Assembly (NCBI GenBank): GCA_027483005.1
Contig: JAIXVN010000320.1
Coordinates: forward strand, 1-13,511
Length of the DNA: 13,511 nucleotides
Direction of reading: 5' to 3'
DNA from: Verrucomicrobiaceae bacterium
GTDB lineage: Bacteria > Verrucomicrobiota > Verrucomicrobiia > Verrucomicrobiales > Akkermansiaceae
Made by a program: the position numbers and the translations under genes. Under the pieces are notes generated by a model that made no database searches, was not told the DNA's origin, and saw nothing but the letters and a program-made list of their open reading frames with translations. Numbering within the stretch: position 1 is the stretch's first letter; each line of letters opens with the position of its first letter. This document shows positions 6,837-13,511 of this stretch, in pieces.

Positions 6837-7556
6837 TCAATCCGCGCTCAGATACTTGAAGTCGCGGAAGTTCATCGTGCGGATGTTTCCCTCGGGATCA
6901 TCGTAAAGCACGACGACGTAGTTGCCGACGTCGGCGATCGGAATCGGCTTCATGTCCTTGCCGTTGACCCGGACGGGAGCGTAGCCCTCGGGGTAGTGGA
7001 TGGTGGCATCGCCGATCATCAGTCTCTTGACGAAGACTTTCTCCCACTTTCCTGACGGATCCCGGAGTTCGGCCATGACCTCGGGTTGGCCGGAGACGGA
7101 GATGAAGGAGGCGCTGCGACCGCTTTCGGTCTGCTTCTGCTTGAGGCGGAGAATGCGGATCGCGAAATGGGCGGGCTCCTGATCGGTCGCGGGGACCTTT
7201 TCCGCGAAGGGGATCAGGGTGACGGTCTGGTCCTTTTCAACACTGACCTTGCTGGTGCCCTCCTTCACGCCTTCCCGGAGGATCGTCACGGTATGGCTTC
7301 CGGGTGCCAATCCGATGCCGCCGGTGACGACGCCGAACTTGTAGCCGGGCTCATAGACATCCTTGCCATCGACCATGACCTTCACGTTTCCGGTTCCCGG
7401 GGCGACGGTGTTGGCGATGCGGATGAAACAGGTCGGCGGCGGGCCTTCCTTCTCTTCTTGGGCGGAGGCTGTTGGGAGGCAGAGAACCAGACTGGCCACG
7501 ATCAGACGGGCCGCGCTGCGGAAAAGGCCAGGAGGGAGGCTAGAAGTCGTTTTCAT
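6837..7556 (-). CDS. Secreted DUF4397-like protein, fifth gene of the pilin cassette
   Basis: A 239-residue protein with a signal peptide: basic start, hydrophobic LIVASLVLCL, and TASA before QEE (cut after Ala-32). Residues 42-118 (FIRIANTVAPGTGNVKVMVD through GSHTVTIL to VTLIPFAE) look like the beta-sandwich DUF4397 pattern of short strands around a V-DGK turn. The C-terminal half (about 125-239) also looks beta-rich, ending in VVLYDDPEGNIRTMNFRDFK. I do not know its function. The ATG overlaps the end of the big pilin-like gene by 17 nt, so it is most likely the last gene of that operon and may be a surface or periplasmic partner. Frame-compatible sequence upstream of this ATG is low-complexity and antisense-like, so I did not extend the start. 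Confidence 0.8.
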   Translation of the reverse strand: MKTTSSLPPGLFRSAARLIVASLVLCLPTASAQEEKEGPPPTCFIRIANTVAPGTGNVKVMVDGKDVYEPGYKFGVVTGGIGLAPGSHTVTILREGVKEGTSKVSVEKDQTVTLIPFAEKVPATDQEPAHFAIRILRLKQKQTESGRSASFISVSGQPEVMAELRDPSGKWEKVFVKRLMIGDATIHYPEGYAPVRVNGKDMKPIPIADVGNYVVVLYDDPEGNIRTMNFRDFKYLSAD

Positions 7557-10500
7557 TGAGAATGGTGACTTTGAATTTGGTGGCATCGATTGATCCGTCG
7601 TTGTTGCGAACGCCGGGATCGGCGAAGACCGTGAAGGATTTCCGGACCTCGGCGAGGATTTCCGGCGAAGTGTTGGTGGCGGCGGTCGGGGCGATGGCCT
7701 GGCCAACGACCCACACGCGGAAGTTGCGGGAGCGGACGGTCGAGGCCTCGTAGACGCGACCGAAGACCTCCTCGGCGGCGGAGTCGGTCCACTGGACCCT
7801 GTTCTTGTCCGGGTAGCGGTCGGCACTTCCGAAGACCGGCTTGCCATCGGCCGCGTTGAGGCTGGCGAGTTCGGAAGGCGAGGTGTAGGGCCTGCCGAGA
7901 ATGATGGCGTCGGCGAGAAGGTCGGCCTCCTTCGAGTTGCTCGGGGCGGATAGGGTGGTCAGCGGTTGGATGGCTGGAGCCATGCGCCCGTCAAAGGAAT
8001 CGGAGCTCCGCTTTGACAACTTGGGGTCCATCACCAGCAGTCCGGCGGCCATGGCGCGGAGGGACTCGCGGGAGGCGGTGTTGAGATTGATGTGGCCCTC
8101 GATTCTGGCCACGGCTCCTTCCCGCAGGGTCTTGTCGTTCGAGCGAGACTTTCCTGCATGGAAGAGGTCGAGCAATCGGGCGGCATGGTTGCCGGGCATG
8201 AGTTGCGGCACGTGGAGTGAAGGAATGTCGAACTGGGGATGCTCCGGCCGGCCGATGCGGAGGGTGTTGCCGCCGCCCATGTAGATGCTGGGGGCATTTC
8301 CGACCTGCACCGAAGGCCACTGGGCTCCTGCGGCTGGCATAATGCCGGAGGAGGAAATGGGCACACCGTTGTTGCTGAGGATCCTGGAATCCAGACCGGA
8401 GGCCGGATCAAAGGTTGGCACCCACATGATCGGATCATAGAGGCGGCCGAGTTCGGTTGCGCTGAAGTAGCGACCGCGATCCGAAAGATAGGTCAACGAT
8501 TCTCCCGGCTGGGGAACCGAGTTGTTGGCGATGGTGGTGGGGTCGAAGGCCGGGCCGGTGCCGTTGAAAGGGGGTTTTCCCTGGGAACCCTCAAACCCTT
8601 GGCGGGCATCACTCCACCCATTACTCCAACTGGAAACCTCGACATCGTGTCCGCCGTCTGGCCATTCCGAGGGAATCACACGGCCATAGGTCTTCGGCTT
8701 GGTGGTGCTGTCGCTGGAGTATATGGTCTTGAAACGGATGTTGCGGCGGTTGGGGCTGATGTTGTCAGGAAAGGAGTTCTCACCGAGCGGAATGCCATTG
8801 ATCGGGCCTAGGGCCAAACCATTGTAGGGAATATAATGGGCAATGCGCGGATCCCCCATATTATTGATAAACTCTGAGAAGGGACCGTAACTGTGGCCAG
8901 GAATGGCCGCCTTGCCGAAGTATTTCCTGAATGAGGCGTTGAAGACCAACCCATTGCTGCTGCGGACGATTGAAGGAATTCGCTCCACTTCCTCGTCGTT
9001 CCACATCATGCCGAGACCGGCGGCACCTTGATCCTCGCCAAGAGAAAAGTTCCCTCCGATAGAACCAGTCCCCACGTTGATGGTGTATCGAACGGTTGCG
9101 AACTTGACGAAGCGGTATTCTCCGGCCTTCAGACTCACCCGCTGCGGCTTTGACCAATAGCGTCCGTTCTTATTGGAGAGGTCGTGGATCGACTGGGAGG
9201 GGTCGCCTAGGAGAACGGGATCATCGAAGCGCGTTCCGACTGGAGCTGCACCGATCTCGGGAAGTTGCAATCCCACTTCATAGCTCAGAGCGGCCTGGCC
9301 ATCGATCGGCAGGTTTGTGTGGTTCAGCATCTCAGCGAAAAGGATGAACTCATAGTTCATGCGGCGGTTGGTGCCGATGACGGTGTTTCCCAGATAATTG
9401 ATATCCATGACGATCTCGCTGATCATCGGACTGGCACCCAAGCCGCGATAACTGCCCATTTTCACGATCGGTTTGTTGCCGGGAGCCGCGTAGCCGATGG
9501 CGCTGGCGGCGAGGGTCTTGAGGTAATCCTCCCGCAAGCCGCCTTTTCGATCCTTGAAGGTCGGCAGGGAGGTCTCGATCCAGGAGGCCATTTCGTTGAC
9601 CGCCGCGTCCGGATTTTTGGCGATCAGGGCATTGAGGTTCAGCTTCGGCTTGCCGACCGCAGTGGAGGCGATGCCATGGGCGAAGGGGACCAAGGGCTGT
9701 TCATCGTAGGGTTGCACCGAGGCAGTGAGGTTTTCCTCGATCGCACGGGACTTGGTATCGACGAGTCGCCCCGTGGCGTCGCGAGTCAGCGGAGGACGGA
9801 CGCCAGCCACGGCGAGGGTGGAGTCGGGAGAAATGAGGGCTTTCCGGGAGTCGATGATGGTCTTGTCGAGCGCGCTGGTGTCCTTGGCGGTGGAGGCGGG
9901 GTCGAGGGCAAAGAGCGCCACCTGGTTCAATCCGGGAGCCTTGTCCCTGCCAGTGGCGGCATCCGGATCGGCGGGCAGCGGGTTCAGGCCGGGAGCCGGA
10001 AACCTCGCGTAGGTCGAGACATCCCCGGCGGTCCAGCCGAAGCGCTTGTGGGTGCCGCCGCTGTCCTCGGTGTTTCCCGCGGTTCCGGCATCGACGCGGC
10101 TCTGAAGGTCCTCGACCCAAAAAGCATATCGACCGATGAGCTGGCCCTTCTTGTCCTTGACCTGAACCCAGGAAAGCCGGGCCTTGTCGAGATAGGGGAG
10201 GGTGGTCACGTCGACCGACGCACCGCCGGTGGTGGGGACCAGAGTTTCCACGGCTGGGGCGGCGAGCCGCGTGTTGTCAGCAGGCGCGGAAGCGGTGCTG
10301 AACAGCGGGAGGTAGCGGAAGGAAAGCCCGCCGGAAGCGGATTTCCCACGGGCGAGAAAGAGGTTCGGGGCCGGGGTCTTGCCTGTTTCGATGGGGGTCT
10401 TGAGCGCCGATTGCACGACCAGGAAATCATCATTGGCCGTCTCCGTCCGCAGCACCGAGATCACATCTTGAAGACCGGCCCGGGCCGTCAGCTCCGCGCG

Positions 10501-10659
10501 TTCACGGTCGAGGTAGGAGCGCGCGGTCTTGCGCTCGATGCCCACGAGCAGCAGCAGGCCGATGGCCAGGATCAGCAGGGCCGAAGCGATCACGAGGACC
10601 ACCGGCAGCGTGAAGCCCGCTCGGGCGGCGGAGCGGTATCGGTTAGCGGACTTCATCAT
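7540..10659 (-). CDS. Verru_Chthon cassette protein A; giant GspK-like pseudopilin
   Basis: A 1039-residue protein with a prepilin-like N-terminus: basic leader, Gly-15 before FTLPVVLVIASALL, then one membrane helix to about residue 43 and a helical YLDRERAELTARAGLQ. Glu at +5 is replaced (FTLPV), as in GspK/PilX tip subunits. Near the C-terminus, INLNTASRESLRAM (857-870) followed by YTSPSELASLN matches the helix-hairpin-helix signature of GspK, and a closing FRVWVVGQA strand follows. The insert between is several hundred residues long and largely beta, Gly/Asn/Ser-rich, with YLSDRGRYFSATELG in the middle. I find no cysteine in the whole protein. It matches the size and order of cassette protein A, known mainly from Verrucomicrobia. 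Start: tandem ATGs at 10659 and 10656, preceded by an in-frame TTG. It overlaps gene C by about 17 nt. Confidence 0.88.
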   Translation of the reverse strand: MMKSANRYRSAARAGFTLPVVLVIASALLILAIGLLLLVGIERKTARSYLDRERAELTARAGLQDVISVLRTETANDDFLVVQSALKTPIETGKTPAPNLFLARGKSASGGLSFRYLPLFSTASAPADNTRLAAPAVETLVPTTGGASVDVTTLPYLDKARLSWVQVKDKKGQLIGRYAFWVEDLQSRVDAGTAGNTEDSGGTHKRFGWTAGDVSTYARFPAPGLNPLPADPDAATGRDKAPGLNQVALFALDPASTAKDTSALDKTIIDSRKALISPDSTLAVAGVRPPLTRDATGRLVDTKSRAIEENLTASVQPYDEQPLVPFAHGIASTAVGKPKLNLNALIAKNPDAAVNEMASWIETSLPTFKDRKGGLREDYLKTLAASAIGYAAPGNKPIVKMGSYRGLGASPMISEIVMDINYLGNTVIGTNRRMNYEFILFAEMLNHTNLPIDGQAALSYEVGLQLPEIGAAPVGTRFDDPVLLGDPSQSIHDLSNKNGRYWSKPQRVSLKAGEYRFVKFATVRYTINVGTGSIGGNFSLGEDQGAAGLGMMWNDEEVERIPSIVRSSNGLVFNASFRKYFGKAAIPGHSYGPFSEFINNMGDPRIAHYIPYNGLALGPINGIPLGENSFPDNISPNRRNIRFKTIYSSDSTTKPKTYGRVIPSEWPDGGHDVEVSSWSNGWSDARQGFEGSQGKPPFNGTGPAFDPTTIANNSVPQPGESLTYLSDRGRYFSATELGRLYDPIMWVPTFDPASGLDSRILSNNGVPISSSGIMPAAGAQWPSVQVGNAPSIYMGGGNTLRIGRPEHPQFDIPSLHVPQLMPGNHAARLLDLFHAGKSRSNDKTLREGAVARIEGHINLNTASRESLRAMAAGLLVMDPKLSKRSSDSFDGRMAPAIQPLTTLSAPSNSKEADLLADAIILGRPYTSPSELASLNAADGKPVFGSADRYPDKNRVQWTDSAAEEVFGRVYEASTVRSRNFRVWVVGQAIAPTAATNTSPEILAEVRKSFTVFADPGVRNNDGSIDATKFKVTILNENDF

Positions 10660-11401
10660 TTCCAAATCGTATCAGGCTCGAGAAGGTTTCAAGGCTCTTG
10701 TTCCTGGCGGCGTCCTCAGGCTTTCCGAGCAGTTTGGATGCCGCTCCCTGACCGTCCCAGTCGCTGCTGTTCGAAAACTTCGAGGAAAGATCGCGTCGCG
10801 CCACCACCAGTTTGAGTTCGACCGCCTGAGGCGAGAGTCCCGAGCTTTTCACCCAGTTCTGCCAGTTTCCCGATGCATCGCGGGTCTTGGGTCGGGCCTC
10901 GAAGGAGACCACGCCGAAGGCAATCGGCTCATCGACGCTGCGCTGGGCGAAAAGCGGGGTGATGCTGCCGGCCTTGAGCGCATCGAAGGTGTCCGAGCTC
11001 TCGCGGAAGCCGCGCATCAGACAGCGGACGGTGCGTCCTCCGGTGACCAGATCCTTGACGTAGTAATGGATCGCGCAGACATCCCCGATGCGGCCGGCGG
11101 TCGATTGGGCGTCGGCGGGCTGAAGCGCGAGGAATCCGATCCGATCCTTGGCCCAGCCGGTTCCATTGACCTCGAAAACCTGATCCGCCTGGAAGCGTGC
11201 GTTGGAAAAATCCGCTGCGATCTGGCTGAGCACGGCCCTGGCCTCACGCTCGGCGGAAACCCCGCCACCGACGCGGTCGTAGCCCTCTCCCGTGCGGCCC
11301 AGCACGCCCACGGCCAGCAGGAGCACGATGGTGCCGATCGCCATCGAGGCCAGCAGCTCGATCAGCGTGAACCCGGAAGTCCGTTGGCTGGAGCGGCTCA
11401 T
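10643..11401 (-). CDS. Verru_Chthon cassette protein C; GspJ-like prepilin
   Basis: A 252-residue prepilin. The leader MSRSSQRTSG is cut by prepilin peptidase after Gly-10, giving FTLIELLASMAIGTIVLLLA with Glu at +5. After the membrane helix comes a long amphipathic helix (SAEREARAVLSQIAADFSNA) and a beta-rich head with two Cys (DVCAIHYYV and TVRCLMRGF) that could form a disulfide. Size, AERExR helix and position third in the set fit GspJ-type minor pseudopilins as well as cassette protein C. The ATG overlaps the stop of gene B as ATGA (11401-11398), which sets the start firmly. Frame-open sequence upstream lies inside gene B and is a shadow. Confidence 0.9.
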   Translation of the reverse strand: MSRSSQRTSGFTLIELLASMAIGTIVLLLAVGVLGRTGEGYDRVGGGVSAEREARAVLSQIAADFSNARFQADQVFEVNGTGWAKDRIGFLALQPADAQSTAGRIGDVCAIHYYVKDLVTGGRTVRCLMRGFRESSDTFDALKAGSITPLFAQRSVDEPIAFGVVSFEARPKTRDASGNWQNWVKSSGLSPQAVELKLVVARRDLSSKFSNSSDWDGQGAASKLLGKPEDAARNKSLETFSSLIRFGNDEVR

Positions 11402-11907
11402 GGCGTCTTGGTGAAGAAATCCAGTTTCGTGCGCTTCCTGGCGGGAACGGCCGCAGGATATTCGAGGCCGACCCGGATCGAGCGCATCGGGACCGAGCCT
11501 GCCTTGGCGGGAAGCACTTCGCCCTCGATGACCGCGATGTAGCGCACGTCCTGATCGGCGATCCGCTTGACGCCGGAGTCGTAGGCGGCCTTGTCCACCG
11601 CCCCGAGGGAGTTCCCTCCCGCGCCGAAGGCGATGCCGTAAACCTGTCCGGCGGCGGGAAAGGCCGTGCCGAGTGGAGTCGTGGGAAGCAGCACGCTTTT
11701 GCCATCCGCCGCGGCCTTCAGCTCGTCGAGGCAGGCCGGCACGATCCAGCCACATCGGGTTTCCGCCGCGGCGGAGGTGCCACTGTTGCCGGACTCCGCC
11801 AAGGCCCCGAGGACCAGAGGAATGGCCAAGGCCAGGATGCCGACCGAGACGACCGCCTCGATCAGGGAAAAGCCGCGCTGCGCTGGGATGGGTTGCTTGT
11901 GGGTCAT
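11398..11907 (-). CDS. Verru_Chthon cassette protein B; GspI-like prepilin
   Basis: A 169-residue prepilin. Leader MTHKQPIPAQRG, cut after Gly-12, gives FSLIEAVVSVGILALAIPLVLG with Glu at +5. The short Ala/Gly helix ESGNSGTSAAAETRCG and small head are typical of GspI/PilV minor pilins; TRCGWIVPACLDEL holds two Cys about nine residues apart. The second position in the operon matches cassette protein B. Its start shares one base with the stop of gene D (TGATG at 11909-11905), and its stop overlaps the start of gene C. Translation of D, B and C is probably coupled. The subunit should sit in the inner membrane until assembled into a pseudopilus tip. Confidence 0.9.
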   Translation of the reverse strand: MTHKQPIPAQRGFSLIEAVVSVGILALAIPLVLGALAESGNSGTSAAAETRCGWIVPACLDELKAAADGKSVLLPTTPLGTAFPAAGQVYGIAFGAGGNSLGAVDKAAYDSGVKRIADQDVRYIAVIEGEVLPAKAGSVPMRSIRVGLEYPAAVPARKRTKLDFFTKTP

Positions 11908-12563
11908 CAGTCGATCCTCCATGGCCGCGCGACGACGCGACCGATTTGAAGCCTGTTTTCGGAAACCCCCTTCGATTCGCCACGCAGGTCGGGCATCGCC
12001 TTTCCGCTGCGGTAGCCGCCTTCCGCGATGCGCATGACCAGTGGGTCGGAGCCCGTCGGCCATTGGAGTCCTCCACGGGGGGTGAAAGCGATGGCGTGCA
12101 CGCTGATTTGCTGCTGCTTGCCGGCCGACGTGTAGCGGATGGTCAATTCGGGAAGGTCGTAGGGATTGCGGATGCCCTGGAAATCGCCACCGTAGGGAAT
12201 CGCGCCCGTGGGCAGGGATTGCCAGCGCTGGAGCAGGATCGCGTCCACCGTCGTGGCGGAGGCCGGCCAGTTGGTGACCTGGAAAAGTCCGAGACGGCAG
12301 CGTTCATCGGTGGTGGGCAGGTCGCCAGGCTCGGCCAGGGCCAGGATCACCGTGGAGCGGGAGGTGATGGCCTTGGAGCGGGCCTGCTCGATCGACGCCG
12401 CGAGCGCATCGGTGGCGGTTTTCCGTGCCTGGGAGGAAGTGCCGCCGAGGATCTTGATGCCAACGGCCAGCAGAATCGTGATCACAGCCATCACCGCCAG
12501 CAGTTCGATCAACGAAAAGGCGGCCTTTCTGGAAGGCGGGAAGGATGTCGAAATTCGGGTCAC
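11907..12563 (-). CDS. Verru_Chthon cassette protein D; GspH-like prepilin
   Basis: A 218-residue prepilin and first gene of the operon. Leader MTRISTSFPPSRKAA precedes FSLIELLAVMAVITILLAVG, with Glu at +5. The residue before the cut is Ala-15, not the usual Gly. The following TATDALAASIEQARSKAITS helix and IAFTPRGGLQW strand fit GspH/FimT-type pseudopilins and cassette protein D. The RGG turn near the end is typical of that group. The only plausible start is the GTG at 12563. The frame runs on upstream for nearly 190 codons without family features and overlaps the divergent gene. A sigma-54-like promoter lies 27-43 nt before this GTG, with no Shine-Dalgarno between. Confidence 0.87.
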   Translation of the reverse strand: MTRISTSFPPSRKAAFSLIELLAVMAVITILLAVGIKILGGTSSQARKTATDALAASIEQARSKAITSRSTVILALAEPGDLPTTDERCRLGLFQVTNWPASATTVDAILLQRWQSLPTGAIPYGGDFQGIRNPYDLPELTIRYTSAGKQQQISVHAIAFTPRGGLQWPTGSDPLVMRIAEGGYRSGKAMPDLRGESKGVSENRLQIGRVVARPWRID

Positions 12564-12589
12564 AGCGCGTCGATCCGGGGGGAAATGAG

Positions 12590-12606
12590 TGCAGGGGCCG
12601 TGCCAA
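12590..12606 (-). promoter_or_regulatory. Candidate sigma-54 promoter of the pilin-like cassette
   Basis: Read on the minus strand (12606 to 12590) the site is TTGGCACGGCCCCTGCA. The sigma-54 consensus is TGGCACG-N4-TTGCA. This site has the full -24 half, the correct 10 bp between GG and GC, and one mismatch in the -12 half (C for T). A transcript would begin around 12578, leaving a 5' leader of about 15 nt before the GTG of gene D. No upstream activator site was identified with confidence. Confidence 0.5.
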
Positions 12607-12665
12607 CACCTAGTAAACACACGGCAGAGTCGCTTTGCACGAGGCCCATCGCAAACGGGCCCGAG

Positions 12666-12679
12666 TGACGATCTCGTCA
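12666..12679. promoter_or_regulatory. Dyad in the divergent intergenic region (possible operator)
   Basis: TGACGA-TC-TCGTCA is an inverted repeat with 6-bp arms between the pilin cassette and the divergent glycoside-hydrolase-like gene. It is placed where an activator or repressor could act on either promoter. The site is short, so chance is possible. Confidence 0.25.
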
Positions 12680-12732
12680 TGAAGTCCCCTTGGCCAATCC
12701 GCCATCCGCCTCCAGACTCAAGTGGATCCGAC

Positions 12733-13511
12733 ATGAAATGGTTCCTTCTCGATGGCATGGGTCCGTTCTTTCGTGGCCACGAAACGCGTCGAATCAACTG
12801 GTCAAAAATTCCGTTCAACCGTTTAACCCTCAGCGGTTCCGAACGCCGTGCCAACTGGAATCTTGTCGCCGAGGATCTGCGCCGTCTCGCCGCTGAGGCG
12901 GTCGCGGCCGGATTCAACGCCCTGTCGATGGATGACCTGGCCCACCTGGCCGCCCATCCCGCCCACGAAGCCGATGTCGCCGCCGGAATCACGGTTTTTC
13001 GGGAGGAGTTCACCACCCTCTTCGACCTCCTGAAACACGAGTTCGGCCTCGGGATTTTCCTGACCTCGGATGTCCTCCCCACCACCCCCGGCCTCTTGGC
13101 GGCGATCGGTGAATCGCCCACCGCCCTCACCGACTGCTATCGCGGCCTGATCCGGGGCGTGCTCGATGATTTCCCCCAGCTTTCCGGACTCATCCTCCGC
13201 ATCGGGGAAAGCGACGGGCTCGACGTCACCGACCCGATCCGCACCCACCTTCACCTGAAAACGCCGGGCGATGCCAACCGGCTCATCCGGCAACTGCTGC
13301 CGGACTTCGAGCAGCGCGACCGCACGCTGATCCTCCGCACCTGGACCGTCGGGGCCCATCCGATCGGCGACCTGATCTGGCACCGGAAAACCCTGGCCCG
13401 GACGCTCGACGGGATCGACTCACCGAACTTCATTGTCTCGATGAAACACGGCGAGAGCGACTTTTTCCGCTACCTCCCGGTCAATCCGGCCTTCTTTTCG
13501 GTCAAGCAGCC
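12733..13511 (+). CDS. Glycoside-hydrolase-like TIM-barrel protein, 5' part (runs off window)
   Basis: An open frame of 259 codons with no stop before the window edge. It begins MKWFLLDGMGPFFRG, with no signal peptide, so it is probably cytoplasmic unless the start is wrong. The pattern of helix-strand repeats suits a beta/alpha barrel: an early AAGFNALSMDDL (58-69), FGLGIFLTSDV (104-113), LSGLILRIGESDG (150-162), TLILRTWTVG (198-207) and FIVSMKHGESDFF (233-245). Strand-end Glu-159 in RIGES and Glu-241 in HGES could be an acid/nucleophile pair, as in alpha-glucuronidase-like or related sugar hydrolases. The family itself is not certain. An in-frame ATG at 12679 would add 18 residues; I prefer 12733 because MKWFLLDG starts a clean strand and GGATCC lies just upstream. 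Confidence 0.75.
   Translation, partial: MKWFLLDGMGPFFRGHETRRINWSKIPFNRLTLSGSERRANWNLVAEDLRRLAAEAVAAGFNALSMDDLAHLAAHPAHEADVAAGITVFREEFTTLFDLLKHEFGLGIFLTSDVLPTTPGLLAAIGESPTALTDCYRGLIRGVLDDFPQLSGLILRIGESDGLDVTDPIRTHLHLKTPGDANRLIRQLLPDFEQRDRTLILRTWTVGAHPIGDLIWHRKTLARTLDGIDSPNFIVSMKHGESDFFRYLPVNPAFFSVKQ

Noticed and set aside
9265..10815. 516-codon open frame opposite gene A
   Set aside because: Antisense shadow; repetitive Gly/Val/Arg composition and no motif, while the other strand has a clear prepilin N-terminus and GspK signature.
11402..12076. Upstream extension of gene C through gene B
   Set aside because: The Arg/Gly-rich extension lies over a real prepilin gene; the ATGA overlap and leader MSRSSQRTSG fix the start at 11401.
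12564..13130. Upstream extension of gene D by nearly 190 codons
   Set aside because: It would put the prepilin leader in the middle of the protein and covers the divergent hydrolase-like gene.

Overview
The window looks like chromosomal DNA of a high-GC Verrucomicrobium (a relative of the Verrucomicrobiaceae is my inference). The strongest taxonomic signal is a minus-strand run of four prepilin-like genes in the order D-B-C-A. It matches the 'Verru_Chthon cassette' families, which were defined from Verrucomicrobium and Chthoniobacter. Shine-Dalgarno sequences are poor or absent in front of several secure genes (ilvB, ilvN), and GTG starts are used. Layout, left to right: the last 41 codons of a probable cytochrome P450 (+) run head-on into a CgeB-like glycosyltransferase (-). 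Divergent from that is a tightly coupled pair (+), an exported helical protein of unknown function and an exported formylglycine-generating-enzyme (SUMF1) family protein that overlap by ATGA. Next is an exported PQQ-type sugar (sorbosone/glucose) dehydrogenase (+). Then come acetolactate synthase large and small subunits ilvB and ilvN (+). They are separated by a 112-bp spacer that carries degenerate 7-bp repeats in two inverted arms and a perfect 11-bp inverted repeat. A strong hairpin lies ahead of ilvB, and another sits between the convergent ilvN and the pilin cassette. The right half is the pilin-like operon, read leftwards from a candidate sigma-54 promoter at 12606-12590. Its members are D (GspH-like), B (GspI-like), C (GspJ-like), A (very large, GspK-like, cysteine-free), then a small secreted DUF4397-like protein. 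All five reading frames overlap by 1 to about 17 nt, so they are probably translated from one message. Gene order, the presence of Glu+5 in the first three pilins and its absence in the fourth all mirror the GspH-I-J-K tip complex of type II secretion and type IV pili. I therefore read the cassette as an enlarged, lineage-specific pseudopilin tip system. At the right edge, divergent from the cassette, is the first part of a probable glycoside-hydrolase-like TIM-barrel protein that runs off the window. There are no tRNAs, rRNAs, CRISPR arrays or transposase genes that I can support. No gap between genes exceeds about 170 bp.
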